This document shows positions 49,892 through 57,944 of a stretch of 64,000 nt of DNA, piece after piece (position 1 is the first letter of the stretch; every line of letters starts with the position of its first letter). The notes beneath the pieces were generated by a model. It saw only the letters and a program-made list of their open reading frames with translations. It was not told the origin of the DNA and did no database searches. The position numbers were made by a program, and so were the translations under genes. This stretch comes from Sinorhizobium saheli (GTDB lineage: Bacteria > Pseudomonadota > Alphaproteobacteria > Rhizobiales > Rhizobiaceae), in assembly GCF_001651875.1 (NCBI RefSeq), contig NZ_LNQB01000099.1:1-64000 (forward strand), given 5' to 3'.

Positions 49892-50989
49892 ATGACCGAA
49901 ACGACCACGCAGAAGCCGATCCCCGTCACCGTGCTCACGGGCTATCTCGGCGCCGGCAAGACGACGCTGCTCAACCGTATCCTCAGCGAGAACCACGGCC
50001 GCAAATATGCGGTGATCGTCAACGAGTTCGGCGAGATCGGCATCGACAACGACCTGATCGTCGAGTCCGACGAGGAAATCTACGAGATGAACAACGGCTG
50101 CGTCTGCTGCACGGTGCGCGGCGACCTGATCCGTGTCGTCGAGGGCCTGATGCGCCGCCCGGGCCGCTTCGACGCGATCATCGTCGAGACCACCGGCCTT
50201 GCCGATCCGGTGCCGGTCGCGCAGACCTTCTTCATGGACGACGACGTGCGCGCCAGGACCGAGCTCGATGCCGTCGTGGCGCTGGTCGACGCCAAGCACC
50301 TGCCGCTGCGGTTGAAGGACAGCCGCGAGGCTGAAGACCAGATCGCCTTCGCCGACGTCGTGCTGCTCAACAAGACCGATCTCGTGACGCCCGAAGAACT
50401 CGAGCGCATCGAGGCGACGGTCCGCGTCATCAATCCGTCCGCCCGCATTTACCGGACGCAGCGCTCGGAGATCGACCTCACCAAGGTGCTCGACCAGGGT
50501 GCCTTCAACCTCGAGAAGGCGCTGGAAAACGACCCGCACTTCCTCGATCATGACGAGCACGACGACCACGTCTGCGGCCCGGATTGCGATCACGACCACC
50601 ACCATCATGATCATGATCATCACCACCACGACCATGACCATCATCACGGTCATCACCATCACGATCATGGCCCCTCGCCGATCCACGACGTGACGGTGCA
50701 GTCGATCTCGCTGCGCGGCGGCGAGATGAATCCGGACCGCTTCTTCCCCTGGATCCAGAAGATCACCCAGACGGACGGTCCGAACATTCTGCGCCTCAAG
50801 GGCATCATCGCCTTTGCCGGCGATGCCGAGCGCTACGTGGTCCAGGGCGTGCACATGATCATCGAGGGCGACCATCAGCGCCCGTGGAAGGACGGCGAAA
50901 AACGCGAAACCCGTCTCGTCTTCATCGGCCGCGATCTCGATCGGGAGAAGCTCGAGCGAACCTTCAAGGCCTGCGAGGCGCAGGCATGA
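49892..50989 (+). CDS. COG0523 (CobW/ZNG-like) GTP-binding metallochaperone
   Basis: A 365-residue G3E GTPase. Walker A GYLGAGKTT is at 17-25, the metal-binding CVCC motif with Cys70, Cys72 and Cys73 follows, and NKTD sits at 160-163. A long His/Asp-rich segment (residues 219-260) contains more than 20 His residues, plus one Cys pair (VCGPDCDHD). The C-terminal CobW_C domain follows. These proteins deliver metal, often zinc or cobalt, to client enzymes. No cobalamin gene or Zur box is seen nearby. ATG 49892 has GAGG upstream. The WD40 gene follows 55 bases later. Confidence 0.94.
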   Translation: MTETTTQKPIPVTVLTGYLGAGKTTLLNRILSENHGRKYAVIVNEFGEIGIDNDLIVESDEEIYEMNNGCVCCTVRGDLIRVVEGLMRRPGRFDAIIVETTGLADPVPVAQTFFMDDDVRARTELDAVVALVDAKHLPLRLKDSREAEDQIAFADVVLLNKTDLVTPEELERIEATVRVINPSARIYRTQRSEIDLTKVLDQGAFNLEKALENDPHFLDHDEHDDHVCGPDCDHDHHHHDHDHHHHDHDHHHGHHHHDHGPSPIHDVTVQSISLRGGEMNPDRFFPWIQKITQTDGPNILRLKGIIAFAGDAERYVVQGVHMIIEGDHQRPWKDGEKRETRLVFIGRDLDREKLERTFKACEAQA

Positions 50990-51044
50990 TCCGCAAGGCC
51001 ATCTCCGATGGGACCATACCGCAACAAGAGAGCCTGACCGACTG

Positions 51045-52034
51045 ATGCCGACCGTTGCTCCGCTCGATCTCGAAGGCCATGTCGTCGGCGTGGCCTTCCT
51101 CAAGGACGTTCCCTTCTTCGCCGGGGCCGCCGGCACGATCCACCGCCTCGACCAAGGCCACAAGGTGACCGAAGCCCATGACGGCCTGCTTTCGCTCGCC
51201 TGCGACGAGGCGAGCGAAACGCTGCTCACCGGCGGCGAGGACGGCAAGGTGATGCGCATTTCCGCCGACGGCACCGCACGTCCCGTCGCCGAAACGGCGC
51301 GCAAGTGGATCGCCGAGGTCGCCGCCGGACCGCAGGGTGCGGTCGCCTATGCCTACGGCAAGACGACGTTCGTCCGCCTCGCCGACGGCACGACCAGGGA
51401 ATTCCCGGAGGAGCGCACGGTCGAGGGCATCGCCTTCGCACCGAAGGGGCTCCGCATCGCCGTCGCGCGCTACAACGGCGTGTCGCTGCACTGGGTCGGA
51501 ATGGCCGGGCAGCCGGTCGACCTCGACTGGAAGGGGGCCCATACGGGCGTCACCTTCTCGCCCGACGGCCGCTTCGTCGTCACCGCCATGCAGGAGAATG
51601 CGCTCCATGGCTGGAAGCTCGACACGAAGCCCGGCGCCGAGACCCGGCACATGCGCATGACCGGCTACCCCGCCAAGGTGAAGTCGCTCTCCTGGTCCGC
51701 CAAGGGCAAGTGGCTCGCCTCCTCCGGCGCGCCGGCAGCGATCGTCTGGCCCTTCCAGGGCAAGGACGGACCGATGGGCAAGGCGCCGCTCGAACTCGGC
51801 ACCCGCGGCAACACCATGGTGACGGCCGTCGCCTGCCATCCGGCCGAGGACATCGTCGCGATCGGCTACGAAGACGGCATGATCCTCGCCGCCCGCTTCG
51901 CCGACAGCAAGGAAGTGCTTCTGCGCCGCCCCGGCAAGGGCGCGATCACCGCGATGGCCTGGAACAAGACCGGCCGCCAGCTCGCCTTCGGCTCCGCCGC
52001 CGGCGACTGCGGCGTGGTGGATATTGCGGGGTAG
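51045..52034 (+). CDS. WD40-repeat protein
   Basis: A 329-residue beta propeller. Repeats include LLSLACDEASETLLTGGEDGKV, GVTFSPDGRFVVTAMQENALHGW and VKSLSWSAKGKWLASSG. There is no signal peptide, so it is probably cytosolic. It is separated by 55 bases from the COG0523 gene, forming a likely operon. It may serve as a scaffold for the metal delivery partner; this is inference. Confidence 0.9.
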   Translation: MPTVAPLDLEGHVVGVAFLKDVPFFAGAAGTIHRLDQGHKVTEAHDGLLSLACDEASETLLTGGEDGKVMRISADGTARPVAETARKWIAEVAAGPQGAVAYAYGKTTFVRLADGTTREFPEERTVEGIAFAPKGLRIAVARYNGVSLHWVGMAGQPVDLDWKGAHTGVTFSPDGRFVVTAMQENALHGWKLDTKPGAETRHMRMTGYPAKVKSLSWSAKGKWLASSGAPAAIVWPFQGKDGPMGKAPLELGTRGNTMVTAVACHPAEDIVAIGYEDGMILAARFADSKEVLLRRPGKGAITAMAWNKTGRQLAFGSAAGDCGVVDIAG

Positions 52035-52056
52035 TCCGCATTTGCGAATGCGATAG

Positions 52057-52259
52057 CCCCTCACCCTAACCCTCTCCCCGCAAGCGGGGCGAGGGGACGT
52101 GCTCCGCGACTGCGTGAGTATCCGGGCTACCTGAGAATTTTCGGACGATCCTATTTCAGTCGCTGCTTCCACCGATCCGGCCCGAAACGCTCGGAGCGCC
52201 GCCGCGAGTCCCTTCGCCCCGCTTGCGGGGAGAAGGTGCCGGCAGGCGGATGAGGGGCG
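52057..52259. repeat. RIME-like two-arm palindromic element
   Basis: Left arm CCCCTCACCCTAACCCTCTC with CCCCGCAAGCGGGGCGAGGGGAC; right arm GAGTCCCTTCGCCCCGCTTG to GGCAGGCGGATGAGGGGC. About 105 bases lie between the arms. It is built like the elements at 16947-17103 and 29131-29300. Confidence 0.72.
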
Positions 52260-52278
52260 ATCAGAAACTGTCCAAACC

Positions 52279-52725
52279 TCACCAGTCAAGCTCCAGATGC
52301 GGCCGGCCGTTCGACGTCCTCTCGACCGTGCGTCCGGTCTCGTCGATGGTTGCCGTCACCCTCTGGCGGAAGGCCGAGAAGCTTTCGAAGGTGACCACGT
52401 CGACCGGCTCGTCGAATTTGAACGTCAGCCGGTAACGCCCCGGCTGCGCACTCAGCGCCTGCGCGGAAAGGATCTCCGCTTCGAAAGGCTGACCGAGATA
52501 ATGCCCCTTCACCCGCGCCCCGAGCATCCATGGATTGAAGGGCGGACGGTTGCCGAGGGCGGCGTGGAGCGTGTTCCAGTCGCGGTAGCCATATTGGCAA
52601 GCGACGAGCTCCAATGACTTGGAATGGCTGATCGCCTCGCCTTCCGACGCAAGCCGGGAGCGAAGGCGTTTTGCCTGGTCCTTCAGTGCGTCGCGCGAGG
52701 GTAGAGGTCGTGGTTCATGCGTCAT
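52279..52725 (-). CDS. glyoxalase-superfamily-associated small protein
   Basis: A 148-residue protein. The N-terminal domain (LKDQAKRLRSRLASEGEAIS ... LELVACQYGYRDWNTLHAAL) matches a domain recently named in Pfam as glyoxalase-related, often found fused to or near VOC enzymes. A short C-terminal beta region follows. ATG 52725 is preferred, with AGGAG nine bases upstream. Function is unknown; no partner is obvious. Confidence 0.82.
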   Translation of the reverse strand: MTHEPRPLPSRDALKDQAKRLRSRLASEGEAISHSKSLELVACQYGYRDWNTLHAALGNRPPFNPWMLGARVKGHYLGQPFEAEILSAQALSAQPGRYRLTFKFDEPVDVVTFESFSAFRQRVTATIDETGRTVERTSNGRPHLELDW

Positions 52726-53001
52726 GACAGGGTCTCCTGCTGCGGCATGCATTTCGTCGGATGGGTGCCCGCATTGCCATCGGTTCGCATGCCTCGCGGC
52801 GTGACCGAGTCGAAACAGAGGGACTTCACCAAAGCTGACGCTCGCGGACGGCTGGGGCCCTCGCCCGCCGCCTCCTAGGCGAAGCGGTGCATGCTGTCAA
52901 ATGCGGTGACGCCGGCACACTGCAGCGTCGCAACTGCTCAATTCCTCGTTGCAGCGCTTTCGAAGATGTGGAACGACTGCGTGAAGCGAGAGGAGATTCC
53001 C

Positions 53002-53643
53002 ATGACCGAAATGACCATCCTTGCATTCGCCGCCGTCGCCTTCGTCGGCATCGCCACCCCCGGCCCGACCGTGCTCTTGGCGCTGACGAACGGCTCGCGC
53101 CATGGGGTCCGTCGCGCCTGCTACGGCATGATCGGCGCGGTGCTCTCGGATTTCGTGCTGATCGGCGCCGTCGCGCTCGGACTCGGTGCGCTGCTGGCGG
53201 CCTCCGAGTTCTGGTTCTCGGTGGTCAAGTGGCTGGGTGCCGCCTATCTCGCCTTCCTCGGCGTCATGCTTCTCCGCTCCCATGGCACGCTGGATATCTC
53301 GGGTTCCGCATCGTCGGAGGAGCCGCACGGAGCCGGCACCCCAGGCCCGGTCTTCATGAAGAGCTTCCTCGTCGCCGTCACCAACCCGAAGGGCTATTTG
53401 TTCTTTTCCGCCTTCCTGCCGCAGTTCATCGACCCGACGCTGCCACAGGCCCCGCAATATGCCACGCTCGCTTTCGTCTTCGCTTCGATCGATTTCGCGG
53501 TGATGTTCGGCTATGCGCTGCTCGGCTCCCAGGCCGTTCGCTTCCTGAAACGCTCCGGCGCCATCTGGCTCGACCGTGTCTGCGGCGGGGCGCTGCTGGC
53601 GCTCGCCGGCTCGCTGGCCTTCTATCGCCGCGCCACCACCTGA
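53002..53643 (+). CDS. LysE-family amino acid exporter
   Basis: A 213-residue inner-membrane protein with about six helices; the LysE/RhtB start ILAFAAVAFVGIATPGPTVLLALTNG and the conserved VTNPKGYLFFSAFLPQF motif are present. It exports amino acids or homoserine-lactone-like compounds in known cases; the substrate here is unknown. ATG 53002 has AGAGGAG seven bases upstream. Confidence 0.92.
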   Translation: MTEMTILAFAAVAFVGIATPGPTVLLALTNGSRHGVRRACYGMIGAVLSDFVLIGAVALGLGALLAASEFWFSVVKWLGAAYLAFLGVMLLRSHGTLDISGSASSEEPHGAGTPGPVFMKSFLVAVTNPKGYLFFSAFLPQFIDPTLPQAPQYATLAFVFASIDFAVMFGYALLGSQAVRFLKRSGAIWLDRVCGGALLALAGSLAFYRRATT

Positions 53644-53782
53644 CACGCGGACAGACGGGGTGTGAGGGCGGCAAAGGCCGACGCGGAAAACTGCCTCCTC
53701 AAAACGCTACAGCGCTCCCGCCGCCGCTTGGGGGCAGGAGCGCCGTTCGCTGTCCGCCTCCGCAGGGTGAGAGGCGGAAAGA

Positions 53783-54373
53783 TCAGGCGGCGCGCCGGAC
53801 CGGCGGCAGCGCGAGCTTGCGGCCGCTGGCGACCAGCATGCCGGCCGCCCCTACGAGCCAGCCCTCTTTCAGCTCGAGCGCTAGGAAGCGGTTGCGCTCG
53901 AACGGGCCGGGCATGACAAGATGCTGCGCCCGCGCCGCAAAGAAGCCGAAGCGCTCGTAATAGGCCGCGTCGCCGACGAGCAGGATCGCGCCATGACCGC
54001 GGTTCCTGGCCTCCTCGATCGCCGCACGCATCAGCATGCCGCCGATCCCCTTGCCCTCATGCGCCGGATCGACGGCAAGCGGGCCGAGGAGCAGCGCCGG
54101 CACGGCCCCGCCTTCGCGGTTCACGCCCGCTTCGACGTTCCACAGGCGGACCGTGCCGATGACATGGCCGTCGACGTCGCGGGCGACGAAGGCAAGTCCC
54201 TCGGCCGGCAGCTGGCCGCGGCGCAGCTTCTCCGACGACTTCCTGCGGCGGCCCGGGCCCATGGCGCGGTCGAGCAGGCTTTCGCGCGCGACGACGTCGC
54301 CCGGGTTTTCGGGAGCGATCACAAAGGTGGACGGCGCGAAGGACGCGCGCGGGGTATCAACAACAGCGGCCAT
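53783..54373 (-). CDS. GNAT-family N-acetyltransferase (YhbS-like)
   Basis: A 196-residue protein. The acetyl-CoA loop is VDPAHEGKGIGGMLMRAAIEE, followed by LLVGDAAYYERFGF, which fits the COG3153 (YhbS) group. GGGAGG lies four bases upstream of the start. It lies 87 bases after the ornithine decarboxylase gene on the same strand, so it might acetylate polyamines or share control with it. That is inference; a terminator-like hairpin lies between. Confidence 0.9.
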   Translation of the reverse strand: MAAVVDTPRASFAPSTFVIAPENPGDVVARESLLDRAMGPGRRRKSSEKLRRGQLPAEGLAFVARDVDGHVIGTVRLWNVEAGVNREGGAVPALLLGPLAVDPAHEGKGIGGMLMRAAIEEARNRGHGAILLVGDAAYYERFGFFAARAQHLVMPGPFERNRFLALELKEGWLVGAAGMLVASGRKLALPPVRRAA

Positions 54374-54429
54374 CGGGGCCTCCCGTCATCAAAACCGCTT
54401 CAGGCGGATCAAAAGATGATTGTGAAATC

Positions 54430-54456
54430 GCCGCTCCCGCCTGTGACGGGAGCGAG
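54430..54456 (-). terminator. hairpin between odc and GNAT gene
   Basis: CGCTCCCG and CGGGAGCG flank a seven-base loop just after the decarboxylase stop. The following sequence GCGATTTC is a poor U-run, so it may act as a partial terminator. Confidence 0.5.
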
Positions 54457-54460
54457 CAGG

Positions 54461-55594
54461 TCAGATCACATAGGCCTTCAGCGGCTCGAAGCCATTGAAG
54501 GCGACGGCCGAGTAGGTGGTCGTGTAGGCGCCGGTGCCTTCGATCAGAACCTCGTCGCCGATCGTCAGCGAGATCGGCAGCGGGTACATGTTCTTCTCGT
54601 AGAGCACGTCGGCCGAATCGCAGGTCGGGCCGGCAAGCACGCAGGGCTCCATCTCGTCGCCATCGCGCGCCGTGCGGATCGGGTAGCGGATCGCCTCGTC
54701 CATCGTCTCGGCAAGGCCGCCGAACTTGCCGATGTCGAGGAAGACCCAGCGGTGGCTGTCATTGTCCGACTTCTTCGAGACGAGCACGACTTCCGCCTTG
54801 ATCACCCCCGCATTGCCGACCATGCCGCGGCCCGGCTCGATGATCGTCTCCGGGATGTTGTTGCCGAAGTGCTTTTTCAGCGCGCCGAAGATCGCCTGGC
54901 CGTAGGCTTCCGCCGACGGAACGTCCCGGAGGTACTTCGTCGGGAAGCCGCCGCCCATGTTGACCATCTTGAGCTCGATGCCCTGCTTGGCAAGCTGCAC
55001 GAACACCCGCTTGGCATCGGCAAGTGCTGCATCCCAGGCGTCGAGCTTCGTCATCTGCGAGCCGACATGGAACGACACGCCGTAGGAGACGAGGCCGAGC
55101 TGATGGGCGTAGACGAGCACGTCGACGGCCATCTGCGGCACGCAGCCGAACTTGCGCGACAGCGGCCATTCGGCCCCCTCGCCGTCCGTCAGCACGCGGC
55201 AGAACACCCGGGCGCCCGGAGCGGCGCGCGCGACCTTCTCGACCTCTTCGTGGCTGTCGACCGCGAAGAGGTTGATGCCGAGCGCATGGGCGCGGGCAAT
55301 GTCGCGCTCCTTCTTGATGGTGTTGCCATAGGAGATGCGCTGGGCAGTCGCCCCGGCTTCGAGCGCCATCTCGATTTCGGCGACCGACGCGCAATCGAAG
55401 TTGGAGCCGAGACCGGCAAGCAGGCGCAGGATTTCCGGCGCCGGATTGGCCTTGACGGCATAGTAGATCGCGCTGTCCGGCAACGCATGGCGGAAGGCCT
55501 TGAAATTGTCGCGCACGATGTCGAGATCGACAACGAGGCAGGGGCCTTCGGGTCGTCGGGTGTTGAGGAATTCGATGATGCGTGCGGTGGTCAT
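54461..55594 (-). CDS. odc: ornithine decarboxylase (fold type III, alanine-racemase-like)
   Basis: Converts ornithine to putrescine with pyridoxal phosphate. It is 377 residues long. The PLP lysine is Lys48 (YAVKANPAPE), the Gly-rich phosphate loop is NMGGGFPTKY near 212-221, and the active-site Cys325-Asp326 lies in GPTCDSADVLYEK, as in eukaryotic-type ODCs. ATG 55594 is chosen over ATG 55600 because the GGGGA site is spaced correctly. A long structured leader (speF type) precedes it. A lysine/ornithine dual activity is possible in this family. Confidence 0.95.
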   Translation of the reverse strand: MTTARIIEFLNTRRPEGPCLVVDLDIVRDNFKAFRHALPDSAIYYAVKANPAPEILRLLAGLGSNFDCASVAEIEMALEAGATAQRISYGNTIKKERDIARAHALGINLFAVDSHEEVEKVARAAPGARVFCRVLTDGEGAEWPLSRKFGCVPQMAVDVLVYAHQLGLVSYGVSFHVGSQMTKLDAWDAALADAKRVFVQLAKQGIELKMVNMGGGFPTKYLRDVPSAEAYGQAIFGALKKHFGNNIPETIIEPGRGMVGNAGVIKAEVVLVSKKSDNDSHRWVFLDIGKFGGLAETMDEAIRYPIRTARDGDEMEPCVLAGPTCDSADVLYEKNMYPLPISLTIGDEVLIEGTGAYTTTYSAVAFNGFEPLKAYVI

Positions 55595-55618
55595 GGCCAT
55601 ATTCCCCGATCCATTAAA

Positions 55619-55634
55619 CTCCACGACTGTGGAG
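55619..55634 (-). promoter_or_regulatory. hairpin just upstream of odc ribosome site
   Basis: CTCCAC and GTGGAG around a 4-base loop, followed on the minus strand by TTTAAT, 25 bases before the odc start. It might be a terminator or an element masking the ribosome site, controlled by the leader. Confidence 0.5.
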
Positions 55635-55639
55635 GACAA

Positions 55640-55945
55640 AGGGCATACGCGCGCCTGCACTGGAACCAGCCGGTGGAGACCCCGGAACCATGCATGCGCT
55701 CTCTGCGCGTTACGGTGAATCGAAGCCCGCAAAGGCTAAGATTCGGCTTTGTCTGCCATGGATTGGAGGGGATGACCCAACCGCACTTCCGGCAATGAAG
55801 GTGTGCCTCTTCAGTAACCCCGGCTGTTGGAGAGCCGGCAGACACCAGAAAGGCCCGCACCGTCGTTGCTTCAAGATGTCCTCGCATTTCCCGGTTGGCC
55901 GGAATAGCGACTGGAGGGGTTAGTTCCAGGTACCTTACCGATAAC
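55640..55945 (-). ncRNA. speF leader: speF-type leader RNA of ornithine decarboxylase
   Basis: A 5' leader of about 300 nucleotides precedes odc and is rich in stems (for example CCGGCT/AGCCGG at 55819-55837). The Rfam speF element is described for exactly this location upstream of ornithine decarboxylase genes in alphaproteobacteria. The identification rests on position, length and stem content; the exact consensus could not be matched by eye. It may respond to ornithine or polyamines, as leader systems of other odc genes do. A 119-codon frame with a GTG start at 55950 runs through it and ends overlapping the odc start in ATGA. Confidence 0.6.
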
Positions 55946-56005
55946 CTCACCTAATCGAGGGTCGGCGGACACCCACAGGCACGTGCGACTTTGGGCAAGG
56001 TCGTA

Positions 56006-56033
56006 GGTAAGAAAATTCGCGGCCCTAATCAAG
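56006..56033 (-). promoter_or_regulatory. candidate promoter of the odc leader
   Basis: On the minus strand, CTTGAT followed 16 bases later by CTTACC resembles a rhizobial housekeeping promoter (CTTGAC-N17-CTATAT). Transcription would start near 56000, giving a leader of about 400 bases. Weak evidence. Confidence 0.3.
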
Positions 56034-56281
56034 AGTTTTTTCCGATTGCCACTCAATTTTTTCTGGACCGCGCGACCTTGTCAGTGTTCACTTTCGATGA
56101 ACAATCGCCGCAGGCGCTCATGGACTCAGCAAGCCTTTGAAACTAAAAGAAGTTTTCAAGAAGGCCCCGCGGCGTGCCCGGCGGACTTCCCCACCGGCCG
56201 GAAGCGCCCTCCGCGCTGGCGGCAGGCACAAGGCCGCGCAGCGAATCGGCTCGCCGTGAGCTCACAGGAGAGAGACCGGTC

Positions 56282-57175
56282 ATGGACACCTTGACCCGCA
56301 TCCGCGCCTTCATCGACGTCGTGGACGCGGAGGGTTTTTCGGCCGCCGCGCGGCGCGTCGGCAAATCCAAGGCGCTGCTGTCGAAATATGTGCGCGAGCT
56401 CGAAGACGAGCTCGGCGCGCTGCTCCTCAACCGCACGACGCGCCAGTTCTCGCTGACGGAAGCCGGCCACACCTATTACCGCACCGCATCCGAAATCCTG
56501 AAGGAGATCGACAACCTCGCCGATCTCGTCCGCGCCAACAATTCCGATTTGAGGGGCCGGCTGCGCGTGACCGTGCCGCGGACCTTCGTCGATGCGGAGA
56601 TCGGCCAGTCGCTGATCGACTTCGGCAAGGAGCACCCGGAACTGTCGCTCGAGATCGTCTCCGACGACCGTTTCATCGATCTTGTCGAAGAAGGCTTCGA
56701 CGTCGCGGTGCGCATCACGCGGCTCGAAGATTCGACGCTGATCGCCCGCAAGCTCGACGACTTCCAGGTGCTGGTCTGCGTATCGCCGCACTTCCTGGCG
56801 AAGACCGGGCCGTTCGCGCACCCGACCGACCTCGCGCATGTCCCGTGCATCCTCGACACCAACGGCCGGTCCTATTCGAACTGGCGTTTCATCGAGCCGG
56901 ACGGTTCGCCCTTCACGGTGCCCGTGAGCGGGCCGATCGAGGTCAACAGCCCGCTGGCCGCGGCGCGCGCCGCCGTGAGCGGCATCGGCGTCGCGATCCT
57001 GCCCGACTTCATTGCCCGGCCGAGGATCATCTCCGGCGAACTCGTGACGCTCTTCGAGGAGTTCCTGCCCCGGGATCGCGGGATCTACGCGATCTATCCG
57101 CATCGCCGCTACCTTCCGGCCAAGGTCCGCACCTTCGTCGATTTCCTGCACGGCTGGTTCCGCAAGACGCGCTGA
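56282..57175 (+). CDS. LysR-family transcriptional regulator
   Basis: A 297-residue regulator. The N-terminal winged helix reads FIDVVDAEGFSAAARRVGKSKALLSKYVRELEDELG, followed by the LysR dimer helix and an effector domain (GVAILPDFIARPRIISGELV). It belongs to the CrgA/aaeR-like subgroup by its RTTRQFSLTEAG helix. It has GGAGA upstream of ATG 56282. Divergent from the odc leader with about 280 bases between. The target is not evident; odc, transcribed divergently, is one candidate. Confidence 0.93.
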   Translation: MDTLTRIRAFIDVVDAEGFSAAARRVGKSKALLSKYVRELEDELGALLLNRTTRQFSLTEAGHTYYRTASEILKEIDNLADLVRANNSDLRGRLRVTVPRTFVDAEIGQSLIDFGKEHPELSLEIVSDDRFIDLVEEGFDVAVRITRLEDSTLIARKLDDFQVLVCVSPHFLAKTGPFAHPTDLAHVPCILDTNGRSYSNWRFIEPDGSPFTVPVSGPIEVNSPLAAARAAVSGIGVAILPDFIARPRIISGELVTLFEEFLPRDRGIYAIYPHRRYLPAKVRTFVDFLHGWFRKTR

Positions 57176-57299
57176 AGGGCCGCCTCGCCCGTGGCACGAA
57201 GACGGGGGTAGCCAGTCCCAATTCCGTCCCATTTGCAGTACATTCCGAAGACGATTCGCACGGCTTATCTTCAAGGCCGAAAAGGGGATTTCCGCTCCT

Positions 57300-57944
57300 A
57301 TGAAACGACAACGCCTCGTCATGGCCGGCCTCGCGACCCTGCTCGCGCCCGCCCTCGCCGTCGCTCATCCGCACATCTTTGCCGAAGCAAGGCTGGAGAT
57401 CGTTTCCGACGACAAGGGCGGGATCGGCGAGTTGAGGAACGTCTGGCGCTTCGACGAGCTGTTTTCGGCAAGCGTCGTGCTCGACTTCGACAAGAACGCG
57501 AACGCGATGCTCGACCCGGATGAATTGAAGGAAGTCGGCCAGACGGTGCTCGAATCGCTGGCGGAGTACAACTACTACACGACCATTTTCGACAACGGCA
57601 AATCCGTGAAGGTCAACAGGCCCGACAGCATCACCGTCGACTACAAGGACAATCAGCTCCTGATGATGTTCGCCGTCAAGCCGGCCGAGGCGATGCCGCT
57701 CAAGGGAAAGCTCTCCTTCGGCATCTACGACCCGACCATGTACACGGCGATGGATTTCCCGACCGACGAGGACCTCAAGGTCGTCGGCGCCAGGATCGAG
57801 GCCTGCGAGCATCAGGTGGTGCGCCCCGACCCGGACGAGGTGCTGGCCGAGAACAAGGACACGCTCACCGACGCCTTCTGGAACGATCCCACCGGCACAG
57901 ACACGTCGAAGCTCTTTGCGACCAGGATCGAGATCACATGCTGA
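57300..57944 (+). CDS. DUF1007-family exported protein
   Basis: A 214-residue protein with a signal peptide (residues 1-22, ending AVAHPHIF; cleavage before HPHIF leaves a His-x-His near the new N-terminus). DUF1007 proteins are usually encoded beside NicO/RcnA-type metal transporters and the N-terminal His pair could bind metal. This gene overlaps the next start by seven bases, so the proteins are made together. Predicted periplasmic metal-binding partner of the transporter; the metal is unknown. Confidence 0.9.
   Translation: MKRQRLVMAGLATLLAPALAVAHPHIFAEARLEIVSDDKGGIGELRNVWRFDELFSASVVLDFDKNANAMLDPDELKEVGQTVLESLAEYNYYTTIFDNGKSVKVNRPDSITVDYKDNQLLMMFAVKPAEAMPLKGKLSFGIYDPTMYTAMDFPTDEDLKVVGARIEACEHQVVRPDPDEVLAENKDTLTDAFWNDPTGTDTSKLFATRIEITC

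Noticed and set aside
50570..50670. His-codon (CAT/CAC) rich tandem tract that looks like a microsatellite or short repeat array
   Set aside because: It encodes the His/Asp-rich metal-binding segment of the COG0523 protein in frame, with irregular units and no spacers, so it is neither CRISPR nor a noncoding repeat.
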